Assembly (NCBI GenBank): GCA_900551975.1
Contig: URYA01000101.1
Span: forward strand, 1 to 6,163
Reading direction: 5' to 3'
DNA length: 6,163 nucleotides
Origin: an uncultured Collinsella sp.
Lineage (GTDB): Bacteria > Actinomycetota > Coriobacteriia > Coriobacteriales > Coriobacteriaceae
Under the pieces are notes generated by a model, which had not been told where the DNA came from, did no database searches, and was given only the letters and a program-made list of their open reading frames with translations. The translations under genes and the position numbers were made by a program. Positions 6,140 to 6,163 of this stretch are shown here, one piece after another. Position 1 is the first letter of the stretch, and each line of letters opens with the position of its first letter.

Positions 6140-6163
6140 GGAGGCCACATTAAGTGGCCTCCT
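6140..6163 (+). terminator. Terminator-like hairpin cut by the window edge
   Basis: GGAGGCCAC (6140-6148) and GTGGCCTCC (6154-6162) form a perfect 9-bp stem with loop ATTAA. The last base of the window (6163) is T, so a T tract may follow on the plus strand beyond the edge. The minus-strand side (CGTCGTGAGC) is not U-rich, so it is unlikely to terminate leftward transcription. The strand is inferred and the missing flank is decisive. Confidence 0.45.

Overview
The window looks like chromosomal DNA from a fairly GC-rich actinobacterium of the Coriobacteriia, most likely Collinsella or a close relative. This is an inference from high GC, strong Shine-Dalgarno sites, a lipoprotein signal with a twin-arginine motif, and an EF-G-like GTPase of the FusA2 type. 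No rRNA or marker gene is present to prove it. The window holds five protein genes: one on the plus strand and four on the minus strand.

Left part (1-1284): an AT-rich leader with a 9-bp inverted repeat precedes a gene for a secreted or membrane-tethered DNA/RNA non-specific endonuclease (172-1155, +). It converges on an EF-G-like translation factor, whose intrinsic terminator lies between the two stop codons (about 1214-1250, minus polarity).

Centre (1285-3670): the EF-G paralogue (1285-3360, -) has all five EF-G domains and a good P-loop. However, its G3, G4 and G5 GTPase motifs are non-canonical (DAPC, NRLS, GDC). It has a near-ideal ribosome binding site and a gene-free stretch of about 240 bp upstream that must hold its promoter and leader.

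Right part (3671-6163): a compact minus-strand operon encodes a complete polar amino-acid ABC importer in the order substrate-binding lipoprotein, permease, ATPase. The binding-protein stop and permease start overlap as TAATG. A recognisable promoter (TTGTGC, 17 bp, TATGAT) drives the operon, and an 11-bp perfect-stem terminator ends it. Three copies of the heptamer CACTTTA sit around the promoter and leader, two of them as a palindrome, suggesting an operator. The binding protein captures an amino acid outside the membrane, the permease (probably a homodimer) passes it across, and the ATPase supplies the energy.

Most of this is ordinary chromosomal housekeeping and transport content. I see no CRISPR array, transposon, phage gene, tRNA or rRNA. 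The points worth a second look are the degenerate GTPase motifs of the EF-G paralogue, the CACTTTA elements, and a terminator-like hairpin cut by the right edge.
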